Below, one piece after another: positions 34,009 through 43,546 of a DNA stretch of 64,000 nt (position 1 is its first letter; each line of letters opens with the position of its first letter). A program made the translations under genes and the position numbers. This stretch comes from Pontibacillus chungwhensis BH030062. Its GTDB lineage: Bacteria > Bacillota > Bacilli > Bacillales > BH030062. A model generated the notes under the pieces. The model saw nothing but the letters and a program-made list of their open reading frames with translations, did not search any database and was not told the origin of the DNA. The DNA is taken from the NCBI RefSeq assembly GCF_000770675.1, contig NZ_AVBG01000008.1:1-64000 (forward strand), read 5' to 3'.

Positions 34009-35592
34009 TTATGCGCGTTCTGATTGTTTTTCTTTATTCCGAAGTTCAACCCGGCGGATTTTTCCTGATGTTGTCTTTGGTAACTCATCAAGATACTCAA
34101 TTTTTCTAGGGTATTTATAAGGAGCTGTATGATCTTTGACATGTTGTTGAAGTTCACGGGTAAGCTCGTCTTGGTCCACATGAATGTTCTGCTTCAACAC
34201 CACAAACGCTTTCACAATGTTCCCTCTGACTTCATCAGGACTAGCTACGACGGCACACTCTTGCACAGATGGATGTTTCACAAGAGCATCCTCTACCTCA
34301 AAAGGTCCAATTGTATATCCTGAACTGATGATAATGTCATCACTCCGCCCCTCAAACCAGAAGTACCCATCTTCATCCATACTAGCTTGGTCCCCAGTTA
34401 AATAGTAATCCCCTCTATAAGACATCTTCGTACGTTCTGGGTCTTTATAATATTCTTTAAATAGAGCTGGTGTATTCAGATGAACGGCAATATCACCGAT
34501 CTCTCCCGCCCCTAATGGTCGCCCTTCTTCATCAATAATCGCAACTTCATTACCAGGCGTCGGTTTCCCCATTGACCCTGGTTTAACTTCCATACCTTTT
34601 AATATACCAACTAACAGCGTATTTTCCGTTTGGCCATATCCATCCCTCACCGTTACATTAAAGTGGTTCAAGAAGATATCAATAACTTCCCTATTTAATG
34701 GTTCACCTGCTGATACGGCACTGTGTAAGTGTGATAAATCAAACCGGTCTAAGCCATCTTGCTTCGCCATCAATCGATATTCAGTTGGAGTACAGCACAA
34801 TACGTTGATCTTGTGGTTATCCAACAAGGTCAGATAGCGTTCAGGATCAAATTTACCTTGGTAGACAAAACCAGTAGCTCCGGTGCCCAGAACAGATAAG
34901 AACGGACTCCATATCCACTTTTGCCAGCCAGGACCCGCTGTAGCCCACACTTTATCTCCTTCTTCAATAGCCAGCCATTTATAAGCAGCTGTCCGCAGGT
35001 GAGCAAACCCCCACCCATGGGTATGTACAACCCCTTTAGGGTTCCCTGTTGTTCCAGATGTGTAAGATAGAAATGCCATGTCATCCCTTGATGTAGGAGC
35101 GATCTCAAGATAATCATTCTCTTGGTCCATTAAATAATCTAAGTAAAGCCACCCTTCCGATTCGTGTCCTACAACAAATTTAGTTACTTGACCAATTCCA
35201 TCTACCTCAGCAAATTGGTCCACATAAGGGTAGTAACTGACTACAGCCTTAACTTCCCCATGCTTAATTCGATATTGAAGATCCTTCGCACGAAGCATTT
35301 CTGAACTCGGAATGACGACAAGACCAGCTTTCAGTGCACCAAGATAAACTTCATACGCTTCAATGAGCCGAGGAACCATGACTAATACTTTATCCCCTTT
35401 CTTAAGTCCCTGCCTTAAGAAAGCGTTACCAATTTTACTTGCACGTTTTATCAGTTTCCGGTATGTTATCTCACGAGCATTACCAGAATCATCTTCCCAG
35501 TGAAGAGCTGTATGGTTCGAATCGTTCGCAAACCGCTCTACTTCACTCACGACATTATACTGCTCTGGAGCAATTAAATCTTCACGTTTCAT
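34009..35592 (-). CDS. Acyl-CoA synthetase, AMP-forming (MbcS/YtcI-like)
   Basis: Activates a short or branched-chain acid with ATP and CoA, 527 residues. ANL-family motifs: P-loop FLSYTSGTTGNPKGVVHTHG, GYGQTENT, YYLTGDQASMDEDGYFWFEG, hinge GRSDDIIISSGYTIGP and the catalytic lysine in PKTTSGKIRRVEL. Length and motifs are closest to the medium/short-branched acyl-CoA ligases of Bacillus. The start at 35592 has GAGGGG eight bases upstream. It is transcribed alone. The substrate cannot be read from sequence. Confidence 0.87.
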   Translation of the reverse strand: MKREDLIAPEQYNVVSEVERFANDSNHTALHWEDDSGNAREITYRKLIKRASKIGNAFLRQGLKKGDKVLVMVPRLIEAYEVYLGALKAGLVVIPSSEMLRAKDLQYRIKHGEVKAVVSYYPYVDQFAEVDGIGQVTKFVVGHESEGWLYLDYLMDQENDYLEIAPTSRDDMAFLSYTSGTTGNPKGVVHTHGWGFAHLRTAAYKWLAIEEGDKVWATAGPGWQKWIWSPFLSVLGTGATGFVYQGKFDPERYLTLLDNHKINVLCCTPTEYRLMAKQDGLDRFDLSHLHSAVSAGEPLNREVIDIFLNHFNVTVRDGYGQTENTLLVGILKGMEVKPGSMGKPTPGNEVAIIDEEGRPLGAGEIGDIAVHLNTPALFKEYYKDPERTKMSYRGDYYLTGDQASMDEDGYFWFEGRSDDIIISSGYTIGPFEVEDALVKHPSVQECAVVASPDEVRGNIVKAFVVLKQNIHVDQDELTRELQQHVKDHTAPYKYPRKIEYLDELPKTTSGKIRRVELRNKEKQSERA

Positions 35593-35747
35593 CCTGACAT
35601 CCCCTCTCAACAAATTGATCGACTTCATTATACCAAATTTTCTAACAATTTAGGAAGAGGCATATTCTCCCCACCCGCACTACACTTTCTTAATCTATAT
35701 AAGGGGAGGATAGCTGAAGACTCGAAGCTGAGACACTTTAGGTGAAT

Positions 35748-35922
35748 AGGTCCGTTGCTGTAAAAGTGCTTGGGCTTGCTCGGGGACAACTCGCTTTCCT
35801 GCGGGGAGCTGGGAAGCCTCCTCGTTCGCTATCGCTCTCTGTGGGGTCTCCCCTAGGCTCCTTTTCCCGCGGGAGTCTCGCAGTCCCCGAGCAAGCCCTT
35901 TCAATAGATGGTGAACGGACCT
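35748..35922 (-). repeat. Double-hairpin repeat unit 3, hairpin type II
   Basis: Outer arms AGGTCCGTT (35748-35756) and AACGGACCT (35914-35922), perfect. Inner arms GGGCTTGCTCGGGGAC (from 35772) and GTCCCCGAGCAAGCCC (to 35898), perfect. Core in reverse orientation. The flank CTCGAAGCTGAGA before it also occurs before unit 1. Confidence 0.88.
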
Positions 35923-35965
35923 CACGCAATCCTTGTTCTTAAGCCCTCACTACCATTTATAGCGC

Positions 35966-36142
35966 GTTTCCGTCTCCTCACATTTGGCAAAGGTGGGCCT
36001 GGAAATTGCGAGACTCCTGCGGAAGAAAGAGTTAGACGAGATCCCGCAGAGAGCGAAAGCGAACGAGGAAGCTCGGCAGCTCGCCCGCGGAAAGCGAGTG
36101 ATTTCCAGGCCCACCTAACGCTCCATTAAAGCTGACGGAAAC
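35966..36142 (-). repeat. Double-hairpin repeat unit 3, hairpin type I
   Basis: Outer arms GTTTCCGTC (35966-35974) and GACGGAAAC (36134-36142), perfect. Inner arms AGGTGGGCCTGGAAAT (from 35991) and ATTTCCAGGCCCACCT (to 36116), perfect. Core forward (GCGAGACTCCTGCGG ... CCCGCGGAAAGCGAGT). Lies between two minus-strand genes. Confidence 0.88.
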
Positions 36143-36165
36143 CTTCCCCCGTCTATCGAAAACAT

Positions 36166-36217
36166 AAAAAAGCACGAGGCATTCCTTCTATACAATAGAA
36201 GGAATGAACCTCGTGTT
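36166..36217 (-). terminator. Terminator of the first YczE-like gene
   Basis: Long stem ACACGAGGTTCATTCCTTCT with its near-perfect inverse on the minus strand, followed by TTTTTT. Confidence 0.85.
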
Positions 36218-36219
36218 TA

Positions 36220-36858
36220 TTAGGAGATGAGTTCAACCTCATCTTGATAATTCGGATGGAACCGATAATACATTGGATAAGTTTTCATATACCAAAACTG
36301 TATGGCTGGGCCTAAGAATAGAATACCAGCTAATGTCCCAAGACCAACAGGACCACCAATAAGAAATGCACTTGTAGCCATAACAACAGCTACGACCGTT
36401 TGCCCCATGCGCAAGCTTAGATTAAAGCGGCGGCTTACAGTTAAGAACAGCTGATCCACTGGTGCTCTTGGGAACTCAGGAATAATATAGATTGCTACAC
36501 CAAGACCCGTAATGAGGACACCTGATATAAGCATAACAACTTGTAATAGAAACGGAGCTGTTGAAAAGTCTAAATGTCCAAAGACAATCTCTAACCAAAA
36601 ATCCAAAATAAAACCTTCCAAGATCACAGGAATCACTGCTCTAAATTCAGGTGCTTGCTTAATTAGCCATCCATTGACAAAGATAATGAGAAATTGAAAG
36701 ATGGCATACCAAGTACCCACCGTAAGACCAAATAGGTCGGACATACCAATAAAAAACGATGTCCAGAATCCCGCTCCAAGTGTGGCATTAATAATTAATG
36801 CTACACCAAAGAAATTCACAAACATTCCAAGAAGGTAAACCGTTACTCTATAAGTCAT
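36220..36858 (-). CDS. YczE/YyaS-type membrane protein
   Basis: 212 residues with five predicted membrane helices. It starts TYRVTVYLLGMFVNFFGVAL and contains NATLGAGFWTSFFIG and GGPVGLGTLAGILFLGP, as in the YczE/YyaS/YitT-like family of integral membrane proteins. Function is not established; YczE of B. subtilis affects surfactin/lipopeptide production. Ribosome site AAAGGAGGAAA. A close paralogue follows upstream at 37146-37781 with about two thirds of residues identical by eye. Confidence 0.8.
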   Translation of the reverse strand: MTYRVTVYLLGMFVNFFGVALIINATLGAGFWTSFFIGMSDLFGLTVGTWYAIFQFLIIFVNGWLIKQAPEFRAVIPVILEGFILDFWLEIVFGHLDFSTAPFLLQVVMLISGVLITGLGVAIYIIPEFPRAPVDQLFLTVSRRFNLSLRMGQTVVAVVMATSAFLIGGPVGLGTLAGILFLGPAIQFWYMKTYPMYYRFHPNYQDEVELIS

Positions 36859-37073
36859 GACGATTTCCTCCTTTCTTTGATGTAATTATTCGCTAAGCTG
36901 TAGGGCCAATTGAAAAATCCTGAAAACATTCTACACCCGCTTATACGAGGTGGTCAACACGTGTAATCCAGTTATTCAATAACGTTTTTTAACAATTTTA
37001 TTACACTCAAAAATGATATCGTATTCACTGATTCACACTTACATAAAAACAGTAATAATAACCGATCATTTCA

Positions 37074-37138
37074 AAAAAAGAAACCTGAACCGCCATCCCC
37101 TCTAAATCCTCCAGAGAAGTATACGTTCAGGTTTCTTT
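37074..37138 (-). terminator. Terminator of the second YczE-like gene
   Basis: Stem AAAGAAACCTGAAC / GTTCAGGTTTCTTT with a 34-base loop, then TTTTTT on the minus strand. Confidence 0.8.
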
Positions 37139-37145
37139 TATCTAT

Positions 37146-37781
37146 TTATACTAATTCAAGTTCGTCTTGATATGCTGGGTGTAGTCGGTAATACATAGGG
37201 TATGCGTGCGTATACCAGAACTGAATGCCAGGTCCGAGGAAGAACATATTCGCTAATGTTCCGATTCCTACAGGTCCTCCAATAAGGTACGCACTAATCG
37301 TTACAATGACAGCTACGATGGTTTGTCCTGTGCCTAAACTTACATTAAAACGTTTCCCTATCGCCAAGAACAATTGGTTCATTGGCCCACGTGGGAATTC
37401 AGGTAAGATATAAATCGCAACACCAAGGCCACAAAAGATGACGCCAGCGATTAACATAACGATTTGTACAGCATACGGTGCTGTTGTGAAATCAATACGA
37501 GAGAAGACGATCTCTAACCAAAAATCTAATATTAAGCTTTCTAACACTACTGGAATAACTGCTTTATATTCTGGAGCTTGTTTAATGAGCCAGGCATTTA
37601 AAAAGATAATTAAAAACTGAAAGATCCCTGTCCATGTTCCGACTGTCAATCCAAATAAGTCAGACAGACCGATAAAGAATGATGCCCAGAACCCTGCTCC
37701 TAATGCCGCATTTACAATTAAGGCTACACCGAAGAAGTTTACAAACATTCCTAACAAATAAACCGTTATTCTATAAGTCAA
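37146..37781 (-). CDS. YczE/YyaS-type membrane protein, tandem paralogue
   Basis: 211 residues. The start is taken as TTG at 37781 behind AAAGGGG, because this gives the same N-terminus (TYRITVYLLGMFVNFFGVAL) as the neighbour; an upstream in-frame start would add 31 unrelated residues. Five helices, with NAALGAGFWASFFIGLSDLF and IGGPVGIGTLANMFFLGPG. Each copy has its own terminator and leader, so the pair are separate transcripts from an old tandem duplication. Confidence 0.8.
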   Translation of the reverse strand: MTYRITVYLLGMFVNFFGVALIVNAALGAGFWASFFIGLSDLFGLTVGTWTGIFQFLIIFLNAWLIKQAPEYKAVIPVVLESLILDFWLEIVFSRIDFTTAPYAVQIVMLIAGVIFCGLGVAIYILPEFPRGPMNQLFLAIGKRFNVSLGTGQTIVAVIVTISAYLIGGPVGIGTLANMFFLGPGIQFWYTHAYPMYYRLHPAYQDELELV

Positions 37782-38015
37782 CAAAGCGTCCCCTTTCTTA
37801 GTTCCATTGGCTAAGATGAGCTTTATTTTTAAACCATTGATAATTGTAAAATCTACCACTTTTAGAGTCAACACTTATAACAATATTTTTTACCATTTTA
37901 GGTTTAAATTTCTACTTGAAAGGGAATTGAAATCGTTATCTTTTTAGGTGCTTTTATATTGATTCTATTAAATTATTTAGCCGAGGATTAGAGACTTCCA
38001 TATAAGGAGGCATAT

Positions 38016-38150
38016 ATGGAACAACACTTCATAAAAAAGACTGATTGCGAAATGGCTCACCATTCAACAAATCAGTCTTTGAGGACGTTCTCTAGCGAAC
38101 GATATGTGGTTTTATCTAAATTCATTGATTCTAAACTAACTTGCATATGA
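38016..38150 (+). CDS. Doubtful 44-codon frame antisense to the GntR gene end
   Basis: MEQHFIKKTDCEMAHHSTNQ onward, 44 codons. It has an excellent ribosome site, AAGGAGG five bases before the ATG, but most of the frame runs over the terminator and the 3' end of the GntR gene on the other strand. It may be chance, or the front of a lost gene. No clear promoter. Confidence 0.2.
   Translation: MEQHFIKKTDCEMAHHSTNQSLRTFSSERYVVLSKFIDSKLTCI
38033..38080 (-). terminator. Terminator of the GntR gene
   Basis: Stem AAAGACTGATT / AATCAGTCTTT with a 22-base loop and TTTTTT on the minus strand. Its first arm includes the stop codon region of the gene. Confidence 0.75.
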
Positions 38151-38761
38151 CGCTCGATTAAATGCATCAATTGATCAAGATTCCGGTTACTAAGAGCTTC
38201 AATGATATGCTCATGCTCAACGAAGCGTGTACTTCCTTCCATCGATGAGTCAGCATCGTAGAAGACATCATATAATACTAGATAGACATTCATCTGATCC
38301 AATATTCGCTCCATATAGTCTTGCAAAAACGTATTCCCAGTCTTCTGAGCTAGATACATATGAAAGGATTTATTGACGTGAATATATCTTAGTATATCGG
38401 CGCTTTCATACGTTTCTTTTTCGCTAGAAACCAGCTCTCTCATGACTTCTAGGTCCTCGTCTGTTATCTCATCAATTGCTAAGCGAGCTGCAGTACTCTC
38501 TAGTTCCTTTCTCATGACAAACGCTTGTCTGATTTCTTCTACTGTAGGTTGAACAACAAAGGCTCCTCTATTTGGAACAATCGTGACGAGTCCTTCTTGC
38601 TCTAAACGAATCATTGCGTGTCGAATGGGCGTTCTAGAAACACTAAGCTGCTCAGCAATCGTCTTCTCAACTAGTTGCGTTCCAGGAGCAATCTTCCTAT
38701 AAAGAATCGCTTCTTTAAGGGATTGATGAACGCGATCAATCATTGATTTTTTCTCACTCAT
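38072..38761 (-). CDS. GntR-family regulator, FadR/FCD subfamily
   Basis: 229 residues. The N-terminal winged helix reads LVEKTIAEQLSVSRTPIRHA followed by RLEQEGLVTIVPNRGAFV. The C-terminal FCD ligand domain has the expected metal histidines in VNKSFHMYLAQ, VEHEHIIEAL and IERHMQ. The start at 38761 (MSEKKSMIDRV) is chosen by homology; the ribosome site (AAAGGA) is 13 bases away, so a TTG three codons earlier is also possible. Effector and targets are unknown. Confidence 0.85.
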   Translation of the reverse strand: MSEKKSMIDRVHQSLKEAILYRKIAPGTQLVEKTIAEQLSVSRTPIRHAMIRLEQEGLVTIVPNRGAFVVQPTVEEIRQAFVMRKELESTAARLAIDEITDEDLEVMRELVSSEKETYESADILRYIHVNKSFHMYLAQKTGNTFLQDYMERILDQMNVYLVLYDVFYDADSSMEGSTRFVEHEHIIEALSNRNLDQLMHLIERHMQVSLESMNLDKTTYRSLENVLKD

Positions 38762-38822
38762 GGTGAACAATTCATCCTTTATAAACAAGTTCTATTTTGA
38801 CAAGTTTATTTACCATCTACTT

Positions 38823-39671
38823 TTAGGCCAAACGTTTAAAGTTCTCTCCGATGATTTCATTCATCGAATGAACGGTAATAAATGCTGTATGGTCAATTTC
38901 AGCAATATATTTCTTAAGACGCGTATAATCCTTACGTTTCAGAATCGTTGTAATAACTTCTTTAGAATCCTGGGTAAAGGCACCTTTAGCAGTATGAATC
39001 GTTGCCCCTTTTCCAAGTTCATTGACGATAAAGTGTTGAACTCGTTCACTTTCACGACTGATAATGACAATCTCTTTGTTATTATCAAATTGCTGCAGTG
39101 CGTAATCAATCACAATTCCATTCAGAATAACACCAAAGAAGGCATATAGTCCGATTTGTGGACCGAATAAGAATATGGATGATGTTGCAATAGCAATATC
39201 CGAAAGCAAGACAGCCTTACCAAGTTCTAGGGAGAAGAATTTATTAATAATCATAGCAATAATATCGGTTCCTCCCGTAGATGCTCCCTGGTGAAAGACC
39301 ATAGCAATACCAGCAGCAGCTATCATTTGGCCGATAATTAGTTGGATTAGAATATCATCGGATAACGGTTGGCTAAGGGGAGCAAATCGCTCAAGTGCCC
39401 AAACCATGAACGAAACCGCAAAGCTTGTATAAATGGTTTTCGCTCCAAAGTTAAATCCGATAAAGATAAAGCCTAGTATGAAACAAAGCACGTTCAAGAT
39501 TAACATAACAAGTCCCAATGAAATGTCCGGATAGATATTATGAAGAACGATAGAAAGACCACTTACTCCGCCTGTTGCCAGGTTGTTTGGAGATAGGAAA
39601 AAGTGAACGTTTACCGCTAAACAAAATACACCCAGATTAATGATTAAAAAGGAAAGAACCTTTTTGAACAT
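38823..39671 (-). CDS. YitT-family membrane protein
   Basis: 282 residues. Five to six N-terminal helices with SPNNLATGGVSGLSIVLHN and FHQGASTGGTDIIAMIINKF (the repeated GG(V/T)-x-G/I motifs of DUF161) and a cytosolic C-terminal DUF2179 domain (EIVIISRESERVQHFIVNEL to ITVHSMNEIIG). Function is unknown; several paralogues per Bacillus genome are normal. The start at 39671 is the second of two close ATGs behind AAAAGGAAG; the earlier one is only three bases away from it. Confidence 0.85.
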   Translation of the reverse strand: MFKKVLSFLIINLGVFCLAVNVHFFLSPNNLATGGVSGLSIVLHNIYPDISLGLVMLILNVLCFILGFIFIGFNFGAKTIYTSFAVSFMVWALERFAPLSQPLSDDILIQLIIGQMIAAAGIAMVFHQGASTGGTDIIAMIINKFFSLELGKAVLLSDIAIATSSIFLFGPQIGLYAFFGVILNGIVIDYALQQFDNNKEIVIISRESERVQHFIVNELGKGATIHTAKGAFTQDSKEVITTILKRKDYTRLKKYIAEIDHTAFITVHSMNEIIGENFKRLA

Positions 39672-39934
39672 ACGCATCTTCCTTTTCTTCAAATTGTTTT
39701 CGTATTGTCGATCAAAATTGTAGTACAATCTGAAATTATAAGACTCATAGAAGACCGTGTAAACAGCTGAATTTAACTTTTTACAAAAAATCCACACAAG
39801 CGCTGAAACCTTGATACGGAGCCTTCGGAAAGCGTTTACTTAAACAAATTTTCTAACAATTATAAAGAAGTTAATACTTTTCAATCTACTCTATGTATTT
39901 GCAATTTATAAGCTATTACATTGCTAAGACAAAT

Positions 39935-39965
39935 TAAAACGCTTAGAGTTAAAAACTCTAAGCGT
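39935..39965 (-). terminator. Terminator of the SRPBCC gene
   Basis: Perfect stem ACGCTTAGAGTT / AACTCTAAGCGT with a 3-base loop, TTTTAATTT on the minus strand. The 330 bp gap to the left otherwise shows nothing recognisable. Confidence 0.8.
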
Positions 39966-40006
39966 AGCTACTTTTAAAATGTAATACCTATTCAAACAAA
40001 AGGGTC

Positions 40007-40447
40007 CTACTCGCCTTCCTCCAAAGCCTTCTTGATTAGCTCCAAATGCTCTTTGTCTTCTCGCTGAAGGGTTCTCTTAAAAATCGGTTTAATCATCTTC
40101 ATCTTCAATGCAGAAGTCTTCAGTTCGCACTCAAGCTCAAGTCTGGTCTGATTCTCTTCTTCATGGAAGGAATAACGATAGATTGTTTCTAACCCTTCAA
40201 GCGCGCTTCGTACAGAATAGCGCTCATTTGGCACATATTCAATCACCTCAATTGTAGAGGTACCTTGCCTCCCCTTGATCTCTCGTGTTTCTTTCAACTT
40301 TGTCCCGACTCCAAATGCACCATCCGTAATTGATTCCATTTGTACTACATTAGGCATTACGTCTTTAAAATGTTCTATATTAGTTGTAAATGCAAAAACC
40401 TCTTCACAAGGTTTTGCGATTACAATTTTGTCTGTAAATGCACTCAT
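40007..40447 (-). CDS. SRPBCC/START-like domain protein
   Basis: 146 residues, one polyketide cyclase/SRPBCC fold: FTDKIVIAKPCEEVFAFTTN, FGVGTKLKETREIKGRQG, a helix at the C-terminus. Such proteins bind small hydrophobic ligands. The role here is unknown. Ribosome site GGGGAGGAG. It lies 60 bp after the next gene upstream (40510-40890) on the same strand, so the two may share a transcript. Confidence 0.75.
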   Translation of the reverse strand: MSAFTDKIVIAKPCEEVFAFTTNIEHFKDVMPNVVQMESITDGAFGVGTKLKETREIKGRQGTSTIEVIEYVPNERYSVRSALEGLETIYRYSFHEEENQTRLELECELKTSALKMKMIKPIFKRTLQREDKEHLELIKKALEEGE

Positions 40448-40509
40448 TTCCAGTCTCCTCCCCTTAACGTTCTTATTAAGCTAGTATATCAAACGGGGCG
40501 AGATTAAAT

Positions 40510-40890
40510 CTATGAAGTATGCGGTAAACAAGGTGGGTCCATGGATGTTTGTGCATGGATAATATATGAAAGCGCTTCCTTTTCAGATAAGAATTTCCCC
40601 TCAATCGGGAACCAGCCGAAACGCTCTCTTAAATCCTGGACCGCTTTCAACTCTATATACTTTAAATTCCCTCTATCATCCCGATACACAGCATAACCTT
40701 CTGTATCAAGCTGAATTTTCCCTTGCCGCAACCGATTTTGTACATACTTCCTGGCTTGCTTCTGCGTAGGAAAACCTCCTACAACATCAACGTAGCCCCA
40801 TACTTTTTGAAAACTTTGGTAATCATAACTAGACAATATAAAAAAGCAATCAGGGGTTTGCACGACAACAAAGCGTTTCGCTCTTTCCAT
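40510..40890 (-). CDS. Small protein of unknown function
   Basis: 126 residues, starting ERAKRFVVVQTPDCFFILSS. I do not recognise a family. It is soluble, with aromatic-rich strands (VWGYVDVVGGFPTQKQARKY; FGWFPIEGKFLSEKEALSYI) that look like two related halves, each ending in a helix. Strong ribosome site TAGGAGGGG. Confidence 0.6.
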   Translation of the reverse strand: MERAKRFVVVQTPDCFFILSSYDYQSFQKVWGYVDVVGGFPTQKQARKYVQNRLRQGKIQLDTEGYAVYRDDRGNLKYIELKAVQDLRERFGWFPIEGKFLSEKEALSYIIHAQTSMDPPCLPHTS

Positions 40891-41079
40891 GGTTTCTTCC
40901 CCTCCTAAAATAAAGCCTTTTCTCTATTATATCTCAATCTCTTTCTTTAATACTAGTCCAAAAGAATGATTCATTTTACAAGTATGTAGTGTGGTAGAAA
41001 AAGAAATACTAGATATATAAATACAGATATTCCGTATAAATTTTCACGAAATAGAAGTCTTTTTACGAAAGTAAGAGGC

Positions 41080-41108
41080 AAAAAGGATGACGCGTAGCGC
41101 CACCCTTT
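41080..41108 (-). terminator. Terminator of glgA-glgP
   Basis: Stem AAAGGGTGGCGC / GCGTCATCCTTTTT with mismatches, T-run on the minus strand. The remaining 200 bp to the left is unremarkable. Confidence 0.65.
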
Positions 41109-41122
41109 GAACAAATTGCCTA

Positions 41123-43546
41123 TTAGATAAACACCGGTTCAAGCTGCCAGATCCCACTTGCATACTCATGAATGGTCCGATCACTTGAGAACTTGCCGGA
41201 ATGTGCGATGTTGTGTAAACTCATGCGCCTCCATTCCTTTTGATCCGCATACGCTTTGGCAATGCGCTGCTGGGTATCAATATAGGCAGAGAAGTCCTTC
41301 AGCACGAAGAATTCATCGTGATCAATTAAGCTATAATAAATGGACTTAAAATCTACGTCTTCTTTTACAAATGTTCCATTCATCAGCTGGTCTAAAATTT
41401 GCTTCAACCTTGGATCTTGATTATACATTTCGCGGGCATGATAACCACCATTCTCATAATAGGAAAGAACTTCATTCGGCTTAAGGCCAAATAAGAAGAT
41501 ATTCTCCTCCCCAACTGCTTCAGCGATTTCAATATTAGCCCCATCATGTGTACCGATTGTAACAGCACCGTTCATCATAAATTTCATATTTCCTGTCCCT
41601 GATGCTTCTTTACTTGCCGTTGAAATTTGTTCACTAATGTCTGAAGCCGGGATGATTCGTTCTGAATCTGAGACCCCATAGTTCCGGATAAAAACAACTT
41701 TAATCTGGTCATTAATTGATTTATCGTTGTTGATGACATCCGCAATTGTATGAATCAGCTTTACAACACTTTTGGCTAAATGATAGCTCGGGGCGGCTTT
41801 ACCACCAAATATGAACGTGCGCGGCGTAATTCTGCTCTTTGGGTTTTCCTTTATCCTGCGATAAAGATCCATAATATGAAATACATTCAAAAGCTGACGT
41901 TTGTAAGCGTGCATACGTTTAATTTGGACATCAAATATCGAGTCAGGGTCCACAGAGATTCCGTATTGATCTGCAATATGATTGGATAGCCTCTCTTTAT
42001 TGTGACGTTTCACGTAAGCGCTGGCTTGTTGAAGTGATGGATCATTGGTTAAAGATTGCAAATTCATCAGGTCACTAGGGTTCTTTAACCACGTTGAGCC
42101 AATCGCTTCTGTAATGACTGATGTTAGGTCAGGGTTCGCATACATTAGCCAACGCCTGTGAGTGATGCCATTTGTCTTGTTATTAAACTTATGAGGTTCC
42201 CATTCGTAAAAAGGCTTCATCAATTCCTTCTTAAGAATGGTGCTATGAAGCTTTGAAACACCATTTACGCTATAGCTTCCTACAACAGCTAAATTGGCCA
42301 TATTCACATACCCATCAGCAATAATCGCCATGTGGCGAATCTTCTCCCATTGACCAGGATACGTTTCCCACAAGGTCTTACAAAAGCGCTCATTAATCTC
42401 ATCTATAATCATATAAATTCTCGGAAGAAGCGTTTGCATTAGATCAACGGACCATCGCTCTAACGCCTCTGCCATAAGTGTATGATTGGTGTAGGAAATC
42501 GTCTTCTTCGTAATCGACCATGCCTCATCCCAACCTAACCCTTCTTGATCCATTAACAGGCGCATCAACTCAGGAATAGCAAGGACTGGGTGAGTATCAT
42601 TCGTATGAATCGCCACTTTATTCGGGAGCTCTGACAAATCGTTGTTCATTCTTTTAAAACGACACAAGATACTTTGAAGGTTCGCTGATACAAGAAAGTA
42701 TTGTTGCTTTAACCGAAGCCGCTTCCCCTCTTCTGTCGAATCATCGGGGTACAGGAATTCCGAAATGGCTTCAGTCGCTTTTTTATATTCAATAAGACGG
42801 TGGTAATTGTGGTCATTCATTTGATTGAAATCAAAATCCTTAATAGCAGACTCCGCACTCCACAAGCGGAGAGAATTCACCGTTTGATTCTGATACCCGA
42901 CAATCGGCATATCATATGGAACAGCCAACACGGGTTCATAATCTTCGTGCACAAACGTTAGTTGATCATCCTTTTCATAAGACGTTACCCGTCCCCCGAA
43001 TCGGACTTCAACAGCTTTATCCGATTTCCTAAGCTCCCACACATTCCCTTCCCTCAGCCAATAATCAGGGATCTCTACCTGATACCCATCTATGATCTTC
43101 TGCTCAAATAATCCGTACTTGTAGCGAATTCCGCACCCATGCCCAGGAAGTCGAAGAGAAGCCATTGAATCAAGGAAGTCAGCTGCAAGACGCCCTAATC
43201 CACCATTTCCAAGACCAGCATCAGGCTCTTGCTCTTCGATCCTGTCCAAATCAATCCCCAATTCGTCCAGTCCTTGCTCGCACAATTCACGGATTCCTAA
43301 GTTCATCAAATTACTCTTCAATAACTTCCCTAACAGAAACTCCATAGACAGATAATATACTTGTTTTTCACCCTTATCCCGGTACTGATTATTCGTGGTA
43401 ATCCAATTTCGACTAACATATTCCCTAACCATTGCTCCAAGCGTTGCATACTGGTCTGATGGAGTCGTTTCCTCCACACCTTTCCCATGCATATTCACTA
43501 GCCTTTCTAGGTAAGCCTCTTTAAAAGCATCTACGTTTCGAAACAT
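41123..43546 (-). CDS. glgP: Glycogen/maltodextrin phosphorylase
   Basis: PLP enzyme releasing glucose 1-phosphate from alpha-glucan ends, 807 residues, normal length. Motifs: GLGNGGLGRLAADFLDS, HTNDTHPVLAIPELMRL, KRMHAYKRQLLN, and the PLP lysine in EASGTGNMKFMMNGAVTIGT followed by DGANIEI. The start overlaps the glgA stop (TAATG) with AGGAGGTG inside glgA. The phosphorylase is fully canonical, unlike its partner. Confidence 0.95.
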   Translation of the reverse strand: MFRNVDAFKEAYLERLVNMHGKGVEETTPSDQYATLGAMVREYVSRNWITTNNQYRDKGEKQVYYLSMEFLLGKLLKSNLMNLGIRELCEQGLDELGIDLDRIEEQEPDAGLGNGGLGRLAADFLDSMASLRLPGHGCGIRYKYGLFEQKIIDGYQVEIPDYWLREGNVWELRKSDKAVEVRFGGRVTSYEKDDQLTFVHEDYEPVLAVPYDMPIVGYQNQTVNSLRLWSAESAIKDFDFNQMNDHNYHRLIEYKKATEAISEFLYPDDSTEEGKRLRLKQQYFLVSANLQSILCRFKRMNNDLSELPNKVAIHTNDTHPVLAIPELMRLLMDQEGLGWDEAWSITKKTISYTNHTLMAEALERWSVDLMQTLLPRIYMIIDEINERFCKTLWETYPGQWEKIRHMAIIADGYVNMANLAVVGSYSVNGVSKLHSTILKKELMKPFYEWEPHKFNNKTNGITHRRWLMYANPDLTSVITEAIGSTWLKNPSDLMNLQSLTNDPSLQQASAYVKRHNKERLSNHIADQYGISVDPDSIFDVQIKRMHAYKRQLLNVFHIMDLYRRIKENPKSRITPRTFIFGGKAAPSYHLAKSVVKLIHTIADVINNDKSINDQIKVVFIRNYGVSDSERIIPASDISEQISTASKEASGTGNMKFMMNGAVTIGTHDGANIEIAEAVGEENIFLFGLKPNEVLSYYENGGYHAREMYNQDPRLKQILDQLMNGTFVKEDVDFKSIYYSLIDHDEFFVLKDFSAYIDTQQRIAKAYADQKEWRRMSLHNIAHSGKFSSDRTIHEYASGIWQLEPVFI

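Noticed and set aside
26606-36142. CRISPR array or IS element for the GC-rich repeats
   Set aside because: Copies are kilobases apart, palindromic and without regular spacers, and no transposase gene or terminal target duplications were found.
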